A stretch of DNA of 13,231 nt from JBDIAR01 sp039812545 (GTDB taxonomy: Bacteria; Actinomycetota; Actinomycetes; Actinomycetales; Dermatophilaceae). Below, one piece after another: positions 1-7,204 of this stretch. Position numbers and translations under genes: made by a program. Position 1 is the first letter of the stretch; each line of letters begins with the position of its first letter. The notes below the pieces were generated by a model. That model ran no database searches, had not been told where the DNA came from, and worked only from the letters and a program-made list of their open reading frames with translations. The stretch is taken from NCBI GenBank assembly GCA_039812545.1, contig JBDIAR010000098.1, forward strand, positions 1 to 13,231. Direction: 5' to 3'.

Positions 1-1520
1 GGCCGGAAGGTGCGCACGCCCGCGGCATCGACCCACCCGGTGGAGATCCCCTCGGCATACAGCCAGGTGATCTCGGCGTAGAACGGCGCACCCGCACTGA
101 CATCGGCGAACGGTGATCGCGCCGGGGCGCTCCAGGCGGGCCGACCGGCGAACCGGTACATGAACGCGGCCATCGCGGCCCGGGCCACCGGATCGGCCGG
201 CCGGAATGTGCCGTCGCCGTACCCCGTCGTGATGCCGCGCGAGGCCAGCCAACAGATCTCCCGGTAGAAACCGGACGTCGTCGGCACGTCGCGGAACGGT
301 GACCGGGCCGGTGGGGTGTAGGCGGGTGATCCGGCGAGACGGTACATGAAGGCGGCCATCGCATCGCGAGCAACCGGGAGCAACGGCCGATACGTGCCGT
401 CGGCCCAACCCGTCGAAACCCCGGCCTGGGACAGCCACCGGATGTCGACGACGAACGCCGCCTTACCGGAGACGTCCCGGAAGGGTCCCGGTCCCCGGGT
501 GATCGGCGCGATCAGCAGCCCGCGTCCCCGGGTGGCCGTGATCGTGCGCGCCGCTGCCGGGTCCGTCGTGTTGCCGGCAAACACCGAGCCGATGCCGTCG
601 TAGGCCCGCACGAGGTATGCCGCCGAGGTCAGGCCGCGAACCGTGTAGTAGCCCGAGGCGTCGGTCGTCGCCATCCGAGTCGCCAGCCACGGGCGCGCCG
701 CCGTCGGGACGGCGAGCACCGGGGCGTAGCGGACGGGGCGGGCGGAGGCATCCAGCAGGACCCCACTGATGGTGCCGCCCGTGGTCAAGGCGGCGTCGAT
801 CCCGGCGAGGGTACCGGCGGCGGGCACGGTCACCGCGGTGGCGCCGCTCGGGCCGGTCTCCTCGGCCACCCCGCGCCAATACTGGGCGGCCTGAGCGGAA
901 CCGGCCGATTGGGCGAACGCGACGATCGCCGGGCCGCCACGCAGGCCGGTGATCCGGTAGGTCCCGTCGGCGGCCATCGTGAAGAACTGCCCCGCTGGCC
1001 GCGCCCCGGCGGGTGTCAACACCTCGACCACCTGTTGCGAGCGGTCACCGGTGAACCCCGTGACCCGACCGGTCACCACTGCGGTGGGATCCAACACGGC
1101 CGTGATGGTCGAGAACGCGCCGGCGGCCACCGACACGGGGGTCGAACCCGCCGCCTCCGGAGCATCGACATACCACTCCGGCGCATTAGCCGGGCCGGTG
1201 AACCTGACCCGGTAGCTGCCCGCCGGGGTGTCGACGGCGAAGTCGCCGCCCGCTCCCGTCGTGGTGCTCGCGACATAGCCGCCGGTCAGGGCGAACACGT
1301 CGACATGGACTCCGGAGAGCGCCGCGATGCCGGTCACCGCTCCCCGTATGCCGGTACTCGTCGTCACCGCGTGGGCGCTGGGGGCGGCCGGACCGATGGT
1401 CAGGGCCAACCCGGTGGCAAACGACAGCAGAGCCGCGAGCGTCATCAGGACGGCTCGCGCCCGGGCCCGCCCCGACGAGACCGGTCGTCGCGTCGAGACC
1501 GGGTGACTGCGCTGACCCAT
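1..1520 (-). CDS. Secreted SLH-domain protein with carboxypeptidase-regulatory-like repeats (C-terminus cut by window edge)
   Basis: Reading frame is open without a stop from an ATG at 1520 to the window edge (506 codons visible). The N-terminus is a long signal peptide: Arg-rich to about residue 22, hydrophobic core about 24-43, likely cleavage after Ala51 in the SAHA motif. Three beta-sandwich stretches of carboxypeptidase-regulatory-like/CnaB-like type follow (about 57-118, 145-212 and 248-325), each with the DGTYRI or ASGYYTVRG style ending. From residue 347 come SLH repeats beginning at Phe347, Phe409 and Phe471, an exact 62-residue period, with FRDV, GTYRP/GTFRP and the actinobacterial AAFMYR motif; the third is incomplete. 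SLH repeats usually anchor proteins to secondary cell-wall polymers; in actinobacteria they are often terminal domains of secreted proteins. A GGAAGGG at 1530-1536 is a plausible ribosome-binding site. No catalytic domain is visible, so the function is unknown; structural or adhesive is a guess. Confidence 0.88.
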   Translation of the reverse strand, partial: MGQRSHPVSTRRPVSSGRARARAVLMTLAALLSFATGLALTIGPAAPSAHAVTTSTGIRGAVTGIAALSGVHVDVFALTGGYVASTTTGAGGDFAVDTPAGSYRVRFTGPANAPEWYVDAPEAAGSTPVSVAAGAFSTITAVLDPTAVVTGRVTGFTGDRSQQVVEVLTPAGARPAGQFFTMAADGTYRITGLRGGPAIVAFAQSAGSAQAAQYWRGVAEETGPSGATAVTVPAAGTLAGIDAALTTGGTISGVLLDASARPVRYAPVLAVPTAARPWLATRMATTDASGYYTVRGLTSAAYLVRAYDGIGSVFAGNTTDPAAARTITATRGRGLLIAPITRGPGPFRDVSGKAAFVVDIRWLSQAGVSTGWADGTYRPLLPVARDAMAAFMYRLAGSPAYTPPARSPFRDVPTTSGFYREICWLASRGITTGYGDGTFRPADPVARAAMAAFMYRFAGRPAWSAPARSPFADVSAGAPFYAEITWLYAEGISTGWVDAAGVRTFR

Positions 1521-1602
1521 GGGAACATGCCCTTCCGCGTGTGGAACCGACGCGACCGATCCTGACACACGCCACCGACACCGACCCGGAGAACCCGGCA
1601 AT

Positions 1603-1662
1603 GAGCCAGGTTCTGAGCCAGGTTCTGAGGCGGGTTCTGAGGCGGGTTCGGAGCCGGTGCTC
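1603..1662. repeat. 12-bp tandem repeat, four units plus one degenerate
   Basis: Units start at 1603, 1615, 1627, 1639 and 1651. Units 1 and 2 are identical (GAGCCAGGTTCT), units 3 and 4 are GAGGCGGGTTCT and GAGGCGGGTTCG, and the fifth is degenerate. The array fills much of the gap between the mannosidase stop and the SLH gene start. It may vary in copy number by slippage. Unit 3 can pair with AGAACCCG just outside the array at about 1590-1597, so the SLH-gene leader could fold. The last unit carries GGAGC-CGGT-GCTCC (1650-1663), a short hairpin just past the mannosidase stop with no T-tract. Confidence 0.85.
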
Positions 1663-1666
1663 CCCG

Positions 1667-4600
1667 TCAGCCCGCCCGACCCCGGGCAACGCCGGCGAAC
1701 CGCAGGGTCGCGACCTGGAAGGGCCGCAGGGTCAGCACGGGCGTACCGTCGTCCAGCGCGAGCGTCGCCCGCCGCCCCAACGGCTCGTCCGGTGTCGGTC
1801 GCTCCAACAGGTCGGCCAAGGTGAGCGTCGTCCACTCGAAGGCCGTGCGCAACGACAGCGACGTGCGTCGACCGTGCGACTCGTACAGCCGCACGATCAC
1901 ATCGCCGCTTCGATCGTCGGCGAGTTTGACGGTTTCGAGCACGGCACTCGTGCCGACGCCACCGACGCCACCGACGTCTTGCGCCACGACCACGACCACC
2001 GGCGGCGGAACCTTCGCGTCGCCCACCGCCGCGTCGCCACCCGCCGCGCCGGGCCGCAGGGGGCGGGTGAACTCGTACCCGTGCCGGATCGCCGCGCCCA
2101 CCTCGGGTGCCACGCCGATCGCATACCGCAGGGTATGCCGGCCGCGGTCGGCGTCCGGATCGGGGTAGCGCGGCGCGCGCAGCAAACTGAGCCGCACCGT
2201 GGTGGTCGTCGAGTCGTCGGCCTCGGTGGTGCGGACCGCGTCGTAGCCGTACGTCGAATCGGTGAGCAGGGCGACCCCGAAACCGGGTTCACCGACGTGG
2301 ACCCAGCGGTGCGCGGCAAGCTCGAAACGTGCTGTGTCCCAAGTGGTATTGGTGTGAGTGGGGCGTTCGACGTGGCCGAACTGGATCTCCGCGGCGGTGC
2401 GCGCGGCGTGCACGTCGAGCGGGAAGCCGACCTTGAGGAAGGCCTCGTCCTCCTGCCAGTCGATGGTCGTGTCGAACTCCAATCGCGTTGCACCCGCGCG
2501 CAATTGGATGTCCTGGACGATCTGCGTGGCCCTGATCGACCGGGTCACCCGCAAGGTGGCGCGTAACGGTCCCGAGTGGATCAGCTCGACGTCGTCCGCG
2601 CTGACGAGGTCGACCACCCGGTGCCGGTAGTGCGGGTCGACATCCCAGGCGTCCCACAGATTCGGCAGGTCGTCGTGCAATTGGAGCAGGCCGCCGATCT
2701 TGCCGTGCGCCAACAGATTCCGCTCGCGGGAGCGATCGATCAGGGCGACCAGATTGCCGTGATCGTCGAACCGCGCCGCCACCAGGCCGTTGTCCATCCG
2801 CCAACCGGTCGCGTCCGCCTCGACGACCACCGGCGCGGGGTACCCGGGATCGCCACTGTCTACCACCGCGCCGAGGGCGAACGGCTCCGCGGCCACCACG
2901 ACATCCCGGCCCCCGAAAGCCGCCACCTCGCGTCGGGCGAAGGGAGAGGAGTTCAACGCCCTACCGGGCAGCGTCGCCACCGCGCGGGCGATCACCGCTT
3001 CCAACTCGGCGACGAGGACGGCATACTGCTCCTCGGCCTCCCGGTGTACCCACCTGATCGAACTCCCCGGCAAGATGTCGTGGAACTGCAGCACGAGCAC
3101 CTCGCGCCAGATCCGGTCCAGCTCCTCATCTGGATACTCGTATGCCGGGTCGGCGAGAGCTGCTGTGCTCGACCACAGTTCGGCGTCGTGGAGGAGCCGC
3201 TCGCATTCCCGGTTGCCCTGCTTGCCGCGGTGCTGACTGGTGTACGTCCCGCGATGCAACTCCAGATAGAGCTCCCCGGACCAGACCGGGGCGTCGGGGT
3301 ATTCGGCTCGAGCGCGGGCGAAGAAGCTGTCGGGGCTCTCGATTCGCACGCGCGGCGAGCCCTCCAGGTCGGCCAGCCGCCGGGCGCGTTCCATCATCTC
3401 CCGGGTGGGGCCGCCGCCGCCGTCGCCGTGACCGAACGGGTACAGCGAGGTCGTCGCGCGACCCTTGTCGGCGAATCTCCTCATCCCGTGCGCGATTTCG
3501 CGGCTCGTCATATCGCCGGTATAGGTGTCCGATGGCGGGAAGTGGGTGAAAACCCTTGTCCCGTCTATGCCCTCCCACCAAAAGGTGTGGTGCGGAAAGG
3601 TATTGGTCTGGTTCCACGAAATCTTCTGGGTGAGGAACCAGTCGTTGCCCGCGAGTCGGGCGAGTTGCGGATAGGCCGCGGTGTACCCGAACGAGTCCGG
3701 CAGCCACACCCCCGTCGTCTCGACGCCGAACTCGTCGAGGAAGAACCTCTTGCCGTATGCCAGTTGACGCACCAACGACTCTCCGCCGGGCAGGTTGCCG
3801 TCGGCTTCGACCCACATCCCGCCCACGGGCACGAGCTGGCCCGCCTCGACCAGTTCGCGCACCGCCGCATAGGTGATCGGGTGGTCCTCCTTGGCCCAGG
3901 CCAACTGGACGGCCTGCGGCATCGCGAACACGAGTTCGGGGTAGCTCTGCGCCAATTGCACGACATTGGCCAGTGTCCGGCCGATCTTGCGCCGGGTCTC
4001 ACGCAGCGGCCACAGCCACGCCGTGTCGATGTGCGCGTTCGCGACGGCAGCGACGACGTGGGCGCTCGCCGTGGCCGCGCGACCCAGCGCCTCGACGAGC
4101 TCGGCCCGCGCCGCCGACGCGGACGCCACGAGGTCACGCAGATCGAGCACGTCCAGGGCCCGCTCGGCCGCGCGGATCAACTCGTGGCGGCGCGGATCGC
4201 CGGCGTCCAACTCGGCGACCACGCCGCTCAGCACCGTCAGATCTGTTGCCAATGCTCGGGTTTCGTCGTCGACGAGCACGAGATCTGCGTGCCTGAGCCG
4301 GTAGGCCGGTACCGGCGAACTCGTCAGCCGGTCACCCTCCGCCGTGCCCCGGCCGAGCTGTTGAATGTCCGGATTCGACGTCGCCTCGATGAGCCAGTGC
4401 ACCGGTTCGCCGCCGCGCGCTTCAGGTGCAACCGGGATCCAATGGTTGAGCGGATGGAGTCCCTTGACGGGCCGTCCCCCAGCCGTTGACCCCACGGCAT
4501 ACACCAGGGCCTCGGCCTCGAATCCCGGCCCCTCGCCGTGGAATCCGAGATCCAGGCTGGCTTCGACGTGCCGTCCGGCCCAGTCCTGCGGCACCGATCC

Positions 4601-4822
4601 CGTGACCTCGAACCAGGTCGTCCGCCAGGACGGTCCCCACGGATCCCCGACCGCAAACGGCTGGTAGTCGGCGGCGGCGGCCACGGCATACGGGACGGGT
4701 TCGCCCGGCGCATGCCAGGCGCGCACGGTCAGCGGGACCCGGGCCAGGCTCTGCGTCGAGCTGATGCGTTCACGCAGGACGCGGTCCAGGCGACCGAGGA
4801 CGATCGCGGTGTCGTCATGCAC
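1667..4822 (-). CDS. Alpha-mannosidase, glycoside hydrolase family 38
   Basis: GH38 enzymes are Zn-dependent retaining exo-alpha-mannosidases. The 1051-residue product has the family hallmarks: NAHIDTAWLW at 262-271 (Zn ligands His264 and Asp266), VWLPDSFGY at 372-380 (Asp376, predicted nucleophile and Zn ligand), GHGDGGGGP around 464-472, and QFHDILPGSS at 579-588 (His581, predicted fourth Zn ligand). Residues beyond about 600 match the beta-sandwich C-terminal part of the family. No signal peptide or membrane segment is seen, so it should be cytoplasmic, most like the cytosolic class II (MAN2C1-type) branch. The predicted start is GTG at 4822, giving the N-terminus MHDDTAIVLGRLDRVL; no clear Shine-Dalgarno precedes it, but it lies 35 nt after the thioesterase stop and may depend on it. 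Substrate cannot be read from sequence; a short mannoside or glycoconjugate breakdown product is plausible. Confidence 0.95.
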   Translation of the reverse strand: MHDDTAIVLGRLDRVLRERISSTQSLARVPLTVRAWHAPGEPVPYAVAAAADYQPFAVGDPWGPSWRTTWFEVTGSVPQDWAGRHVEASLDLGFHGEGPGFEAEALVYAVGSTAGGRPVKGLHPLNHWIPVAPEARGGEPVHWLIEATSNPDIQQLGRGTAEGDRLTSSPVPAYRLRHADLVLVDDETRALATDLTVLSGVVAELDAGDPRRHELIRAAERALDVLDLRDLVASASAARAELVEALGRAATASAHVVAAVANAHIDTAWLWPLRETRRKIGRTLANVVQLAQSYPELVFAMPQAVQLAWAKEDHPITYAAVRELVEAGQLVPVGGMWVEADGNLPGGESLVRQLAYGKRFFLDEFGVETTGVWLPDSFGYTAAYPQLARLAGNDWFLTQKISWNQTNTFPHHTFWWEGIDGTRVFTHFPPSDTYTGDMTSREIAHGMRRFADKGRATTSLYPFGHGDGGGGPTREMMERARRLADLEGSPRVRIESPDSFFARARAEYPDAPVWSGELYLELHRGTYTSQHRGKQGNRECERLLHDAELWSSTAALADPAYEYPDEELDRIWREVLVLQFHDILPGSSIRWVHREAEEQYAVLVAELEAVIARAVATLPGRALNSSPFARREVAAFGGRDVVVAAEPFALGAVVDSGDPGYPAPVVVEADATGWRMDNGLVAARFDDHGNLVALIDRSRERNLLAHGKIGGLLQLHDDLPNLWDAWDVDPHYRHRVVDLVSADDVELIHSGPLRATLRVTRSIRATQIVQDIQLRAGATRLEFDTTIDWQEDEAFLKVGFPLDVHAARTAAEIQFGHVERPTHTNTTWDTARFELAAHRWVHVGEPGFGVALLTDSTYGYDAVRTTEADDSTTTTVRLSLLRAPRYPDPDADRGRHTLRYAIGVAPEVGAAIRHGYEFTRPLRPGAAGGDAAVGDAKVPPPVVVVVAQDVGGVGGVGTSAVLETVKLADDRSGDVIVRLYESHGRRTSLSLRTAFEWTTLTLADLLERPTPDEPLGRRATLALDDGTPVLTLRPFQVATLRFAGVARGRAG

Positions 4823-4834
4823 GGCTCGGGTGTT

Positions 4835-4864
4835 GGATCAGGTCGGATCGGGCCGGATCAGGCC
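4835..4864. repeat. 10-bp tandem repeat, three units
   Basis: GGATCAGGTC, GGATCGGGCC and GGATCAGGCC occur head to tail from 4835. They span the last codons and stop of the thioesterase gene and most of the gap to the mannosidase start, occupying the place where the mannosidase ribosome-binding site would be expected. Confidence 0.8.
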
Positions 4865-5319
4865 GAGTCGGGCTTGTGGTCGGTGCTCGCGTCCTTGGGG
4901 TGCGGCCCGTTCTTGCCCACCTTGACGATCGGCAGACTGGCGGTGGCGTCGCTGAGGCCCTGGCACTTCGCCATGAACCGCGCGATGTCGACCTTGGCGC
5001 GCGCGACGGACCCGGTGGCGACGGAATTGCCCTCGGCATCGACCGCGGTCAGGTGGAAGAGCAGCCGTCGCCCGTCCTTGACCGGCTTCCCCACCGCCAC
5101 GGTGACGGTCGCCCCGACCGGAACGCCCTTGGAGTGCTCGATGCGGACCTCGGTGCCGACGGTGGTTTCGCCCTCCTCGAGGTACTCCTTGACGGCTTCC
5201 ATGGAGGCGGCCTCCATCCAGGCGACCAAGCGGGGGGTCGCGAGCACCGCGACCTCGCCGCTGCCCATCGCGATGGCGGTGTCGGCGAGCGTCACCTGGT
5301 GCTGGTAGCTCTTCTTCAT
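4858..5319 (-). CDS. FlK-like hot-dog fold thioesterase
   Basis: The product is 153 residues, close to fluoroacetyl-CoA thioesterase FlK (about 139). The FlK catalytic triad Thr42/Glu50/His76 has counterparts here with identical spacing: Thr28 (LATP), Glu36 (WMEAAS) and His62 (RIEHSKG). The segment ATPRLVAWMEAASMEAV followed by LEEGETTVGTEV and the beta strands to ARAKVD around residue 132 are typical of this single-domain hot-dog family. Predicted role is hydrolysis of an acyl-CoA; the actual acyl group is unknown and fluoroacetate resistance should not be assumed, because many FlK-like proteins have other substrates. The ATG overlaps the TGA of the upstream TetR gene (ATGA), so translation is probably coupled and the two are co-transcribed. 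The C-terminal tail (from about 137) is polar and rich in charged residues. Confidence 0.85.
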   Translation of the reverse strand: MKKSYQHQVTLADTAIAMGSGEVAVLATPRLVAWMEAASMEAVKEYLEEGETTVGTEVRIEHSKGVPVGATVTVAVGKPVKDGRRLLFHLTAVDAEGNSVATGSVARAKVDIARFMAKCQGLSDATASLPIVKVGKNGPHPKDASTDHKPDSA

Positions 5320-6086
5320 GGCAGGAATTGTAGGTCCGCGGCCCTGCCGGCGTCGCCCTCGGTCCCCGGCAATTCATCGGCCAGGACGAGACGTGCGCCT
5401 GCCACGAGGGCGTAATCGAAGAGGCAGACGGCCAATTCGGGATCCGGTCCGTTGTACTGGAAGACCTCGCTCGTCACCGCGGCGATCAGCAGCGTCCACG
5501 CGGTGATACCGGCGAGCATCACCTCGGCGGTGATCGCGGTCCCGGTCCGGCCGAGTTCCTCCAGCGCCGATCGTGCGGCGGCCAGGGCCCGGGCAGAGGG
5601 GGTGGGTCGGCGTTCCGGCGGGGCGGTCCGCTGCGAGCGGGCGGCATCCTCCAGTACCCCGATCAGCACGAGTTGGACGCGGATGCCGGGACCGACGGTC
5701 TGCTCGGCCGGTGCGGCGTACCCGGGGACGGGAGAGCCGTACAACAGCGCCCAGTCGTGCGGGTTCGCGGCCGCCCAGGCGCGGACCGCGTGTCCGACGG
5801 CCAGCCACCTGCCGACCAGGTCGGTCCGGCATACCCGCGCCTCGGCGGTTTCGACGGCCGCCCCGAGCGCGTCGTAGGACTGCACGATGAGGCGGGTCAA
5901 CAGCTCGTCGCGGCTGGCGACATAGCGGTACACCGCCGAACTGGCCATCCCGAGGTCGCGGGCCACCTGCCGAACCGATACCCCCGGGGCTCCGACCTCA
6001 CCCAGTTGGCGACGGCCGAGCCGCAGGATCTCGGCTTCGAGGTGTTCGCGACGGCGGGCCCGAACCCCGGGTTGCTGGGTGGTCAT
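5316..6086 (-). CDS. TetR/AcrR-family transcriptional regulator
   Basis: The product is 256 residues. The N-terminal helix-turn-helix lies at about 37-56 (VSVRQVARDLGMASSAVYRY), followed by the usual SRDELL helix. The ligand domain contains NPHDWALLYGSPVPGY around 108-123, a signature of the actinobacterial TetR group with a WHG-type C-terminal domain, which is often found beside oxidoreductase genes. It is transcribed away from the SDR-like gene, and the shared 129-bp region holds two matching palindromes that are its probable operators. It overlaps the thioesterase gene by 4 nt. No convincing Shine-Dalgarno precedes the ATG at 6086. Ligand is unknown; given the neighbour it could be an acyl-CoA or a small lipophilic compound (inference). 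Confidence 0.92.
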   Translation of the reverse strand: MTTQQPGVRARRREHLEAEILRLGRRQLGEVGAPGVSVRQVARDLGMASSAVYRYVASRDELLTRLIVQSYDALGAAVETAEARVCRTDLVGRWLAVGHAVRAWAAANPHDWALLYGSPVPGYAAPAEQTVGPGIRVQLVLIGVLEDAARSQRTAPPERRPTPSARALAAARSALEELGRTGTAITAEVMLAGITAWTLLIAAVTSEVFQYNGPDPELAVCLFDYALVAGARLVLADELPGTEGDAGRAADLQFLP

Positions 6087-6126
6087 GGCTCAACTGTCGC
6101 CGGTGTGGTCGGCGTCGTCAATAAAA

Positions 6127-6143
6127 CGAGAGCAGTGCTCTTG
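6127..6143. promoter_or_regulatory. TetR operator candidate O1
   Basis: The 17-bp sequence CGAGAGCAGTGCTCTTG is an inverted repeat with 8-bp arms around a central G, one mismatch near the outer end. It matches O2 in all but a few positions. It sits just downstream (in the TetR direction) of a TTGTCA at 6147-6142 read on the minus strand and overlaps a TTGACA -35-like hexamer (6141-6146) on the plus strand, so occupancy could block both divergent promoters. Confidence 0.75.
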
Positions 6144-6146
6144 ACA
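6141..6146 (+). promoter_or_regulatory. Candidate -35 box for the SDR-like gene
   Basis: TTGACA matches the consensus exactly. With an 18-nt spacer the -10 would be GACGGT (6165-6170), a weak match to TANNNT. The start codon at 6216 would then have a leader of about 40 nt containing operator O2 and a strong Shine-Dalgarno. Confidence 0.45.
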
Positions 6147-6177
6147 ATTCGACTCCGGATCTGCGACGGTTGAGAAA

Positions 6178-6194
6178 CGAGAGCGGCGCTCTCG
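6178..6194. promoter_or_regulatory. TetR operator candidate O2
   Basis: The sequence CGAGAGCGGCGCTCTCG is a perfect 8-bp inverted repeat around a central G. Both palindromes are preceded by AAA. Its centre (6186) is 51 bp from the centre of O1 (6135), close to five helical turns, so two TetR dimers would sit on the same face of the DNA. It lies between the putative promoter and the start of the SDR-like gene, a position suited to repression. Confidence 0.8.
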
Positions 6195-6204
6195 CAATCA
6201 TCTG

Positions 6205-6211
6205 AGGAGGT
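6205..6211 (+). promoter_or_regulatory. Strong Shine-Dalgarno of the SDR-like gene
   Basis: The heptamer AGGAGGT lies 4 nt before the ATG at 6216. It is the best ribosome-binding site in the window and fixes this start. Confidence 0.85.
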
Positions 6212-6215
6212 AGCG

Positions 6216-7187
6216 ATGGGCAAGCACGTGGTTCTCGGCGCCGGCGGGATCGGCCGCGCGTCAGCGCAGGCGCTGGTCGACCGGGGCGAGCAGGTATGCG
6301 TCGTCTCGCGTTCCGGACGGGCCGTGGACGTCCCCGGGGTGACGACCCGCGCGCTCGACGTCACCCGGACCGACGACCTGGCCACGGCCCTCGCGGGAGC
6401 GGCCACGGTCGTCAACGCCCTCAACCCCGCGGCATACACGAACTGGCGGCGGGACTGGCCGCCGATGGCCTCGGCGATCCTCGACGCGGCCGAACGCAGC
6501 GGCGCCCGCCTGGTCACGGTCTCCAATCTGTATCTCTACGGCCGGGTCGAGGCCCCCATGACCGAACGCACCCCGGTGGCGCCCAACGGCGTCAAGGGCG
6601 CCGTCCGGGCCCGGATGTGGGAGGAGGCGCTCGCCCGGCACGACGCCGGACGGGTGCGGGCCGTCGAGGTGCGGGCCAGTGATTACATCGGACCCAGGAC
6701 GCTGGCGACGAGCCTGCTGTCCGGGATGGTCCTGCCGCGGCTGCTGCGCGGGCAGACCGGCTGGCTGCCGATCGGTCGGCGCGACGTCCCCCACTCGTGG
6801 ACCCACGACGGCGATGTCGGCGAGCTCGTCGCGGCCCTGGCCCTGACGGATGAGGCGGGCGACTACGGCCGGCCCTGGCACGTCCCGACCGATCGGGCGG
6901 CGAGTGTGGACGAGGTTCTCGCGCTGGTGGCCGAGGCGACCGGCGGGCCGATCGGACGGCTGCGGGTCGTCCCGCGCGGCGTCGTGACCGCCGGTGGCGT
7001 CGTTGTGCCGATCCTGCGCGAACTGCGCGAGACGAGGCACCAGTTCGAGCGGCCCTTCGTCATCGACGGGTCGGCCGCGCAGCAGCGCTTCGGGCTGCGG
7101 CCCACCCCCCTTCGCGACTCGATCGCCCAGACCGTCGCGGCGATTCGGGCCGGTTCGGCCGTCGAAAGCGCGCACCGGCGCGACTGA
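6216..7187 (+). CDS. NAD(P)-dependent epimerase/dehydratase-like protein (atypical extended SDR)
   Basis: The product is 323 residues. It has an N-terminal Rossmann fold: KHVVLGAGGIGRA at 3-15 is the dinucleotide-binding glycine motif, SRSG at 31-34 ends strand 2, LDVT at 47-50 follows, and VVNALNP at 65-71 follows strand 4. The extended-SDR landmarks VSNLYLYG (102-109) and RASDYIGP (153-160) are present. The canonical catalytic YxxxK is not: the corresponding stretch reads PNGVKGAVRARMWEE. It may therefore bind a nucleotide cofactor without standard SDR catalysis, or use a variant mechanism. It is divergent from the TetR gene, shares its operators, and is probably the main regulated target. 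Substrate unknown. Confidence 0.88.
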   Translation: MGKHVVLGAGGIGRASAQALVDRGEQVCVVSRSGRAVDVPGVTTRALDVTRTDDLATALAGAATVVNALNPAAYTNWRRDWPPMASAILDAAERSGARLVTVSNLYLYGRVEAPMTERTPVAPNGVKGAVRARMWEEALARHDAGRVRAVEVRASDYIGPRTLATSLLSGMVLPRLLRGQTGWLPIGRRDVPHSWTHDGDVGELVAALALTDEAGDYGRPWHVPTDRAASVDEVLALVAEATGGPIGRLRVVPRGVVTAGGVVVPILRELRETRHQFERPFVIDGSAAQQRFGLRPTPLRDSIAQTVAAIRAGSAVESAHRRD

Positions 7188-7204
7188 TCTGCCAGGGTGG
7201 GCCC

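Noticed and set aside
2576..4489. 637-codon open frame on the plus strand
   Set aside because: Antisense shadow of the GH38 gene caused by high GC; no recognisable domain and the composition of a shadow frame.
4858..5319. Naming the thioesterase as a fluoroacetate-resistance enzyme
   Set aside because: The triad spacing matches FlK, but no fluorometabolite genes are nearby and FlK-like folds serve many acyl-CoAs.
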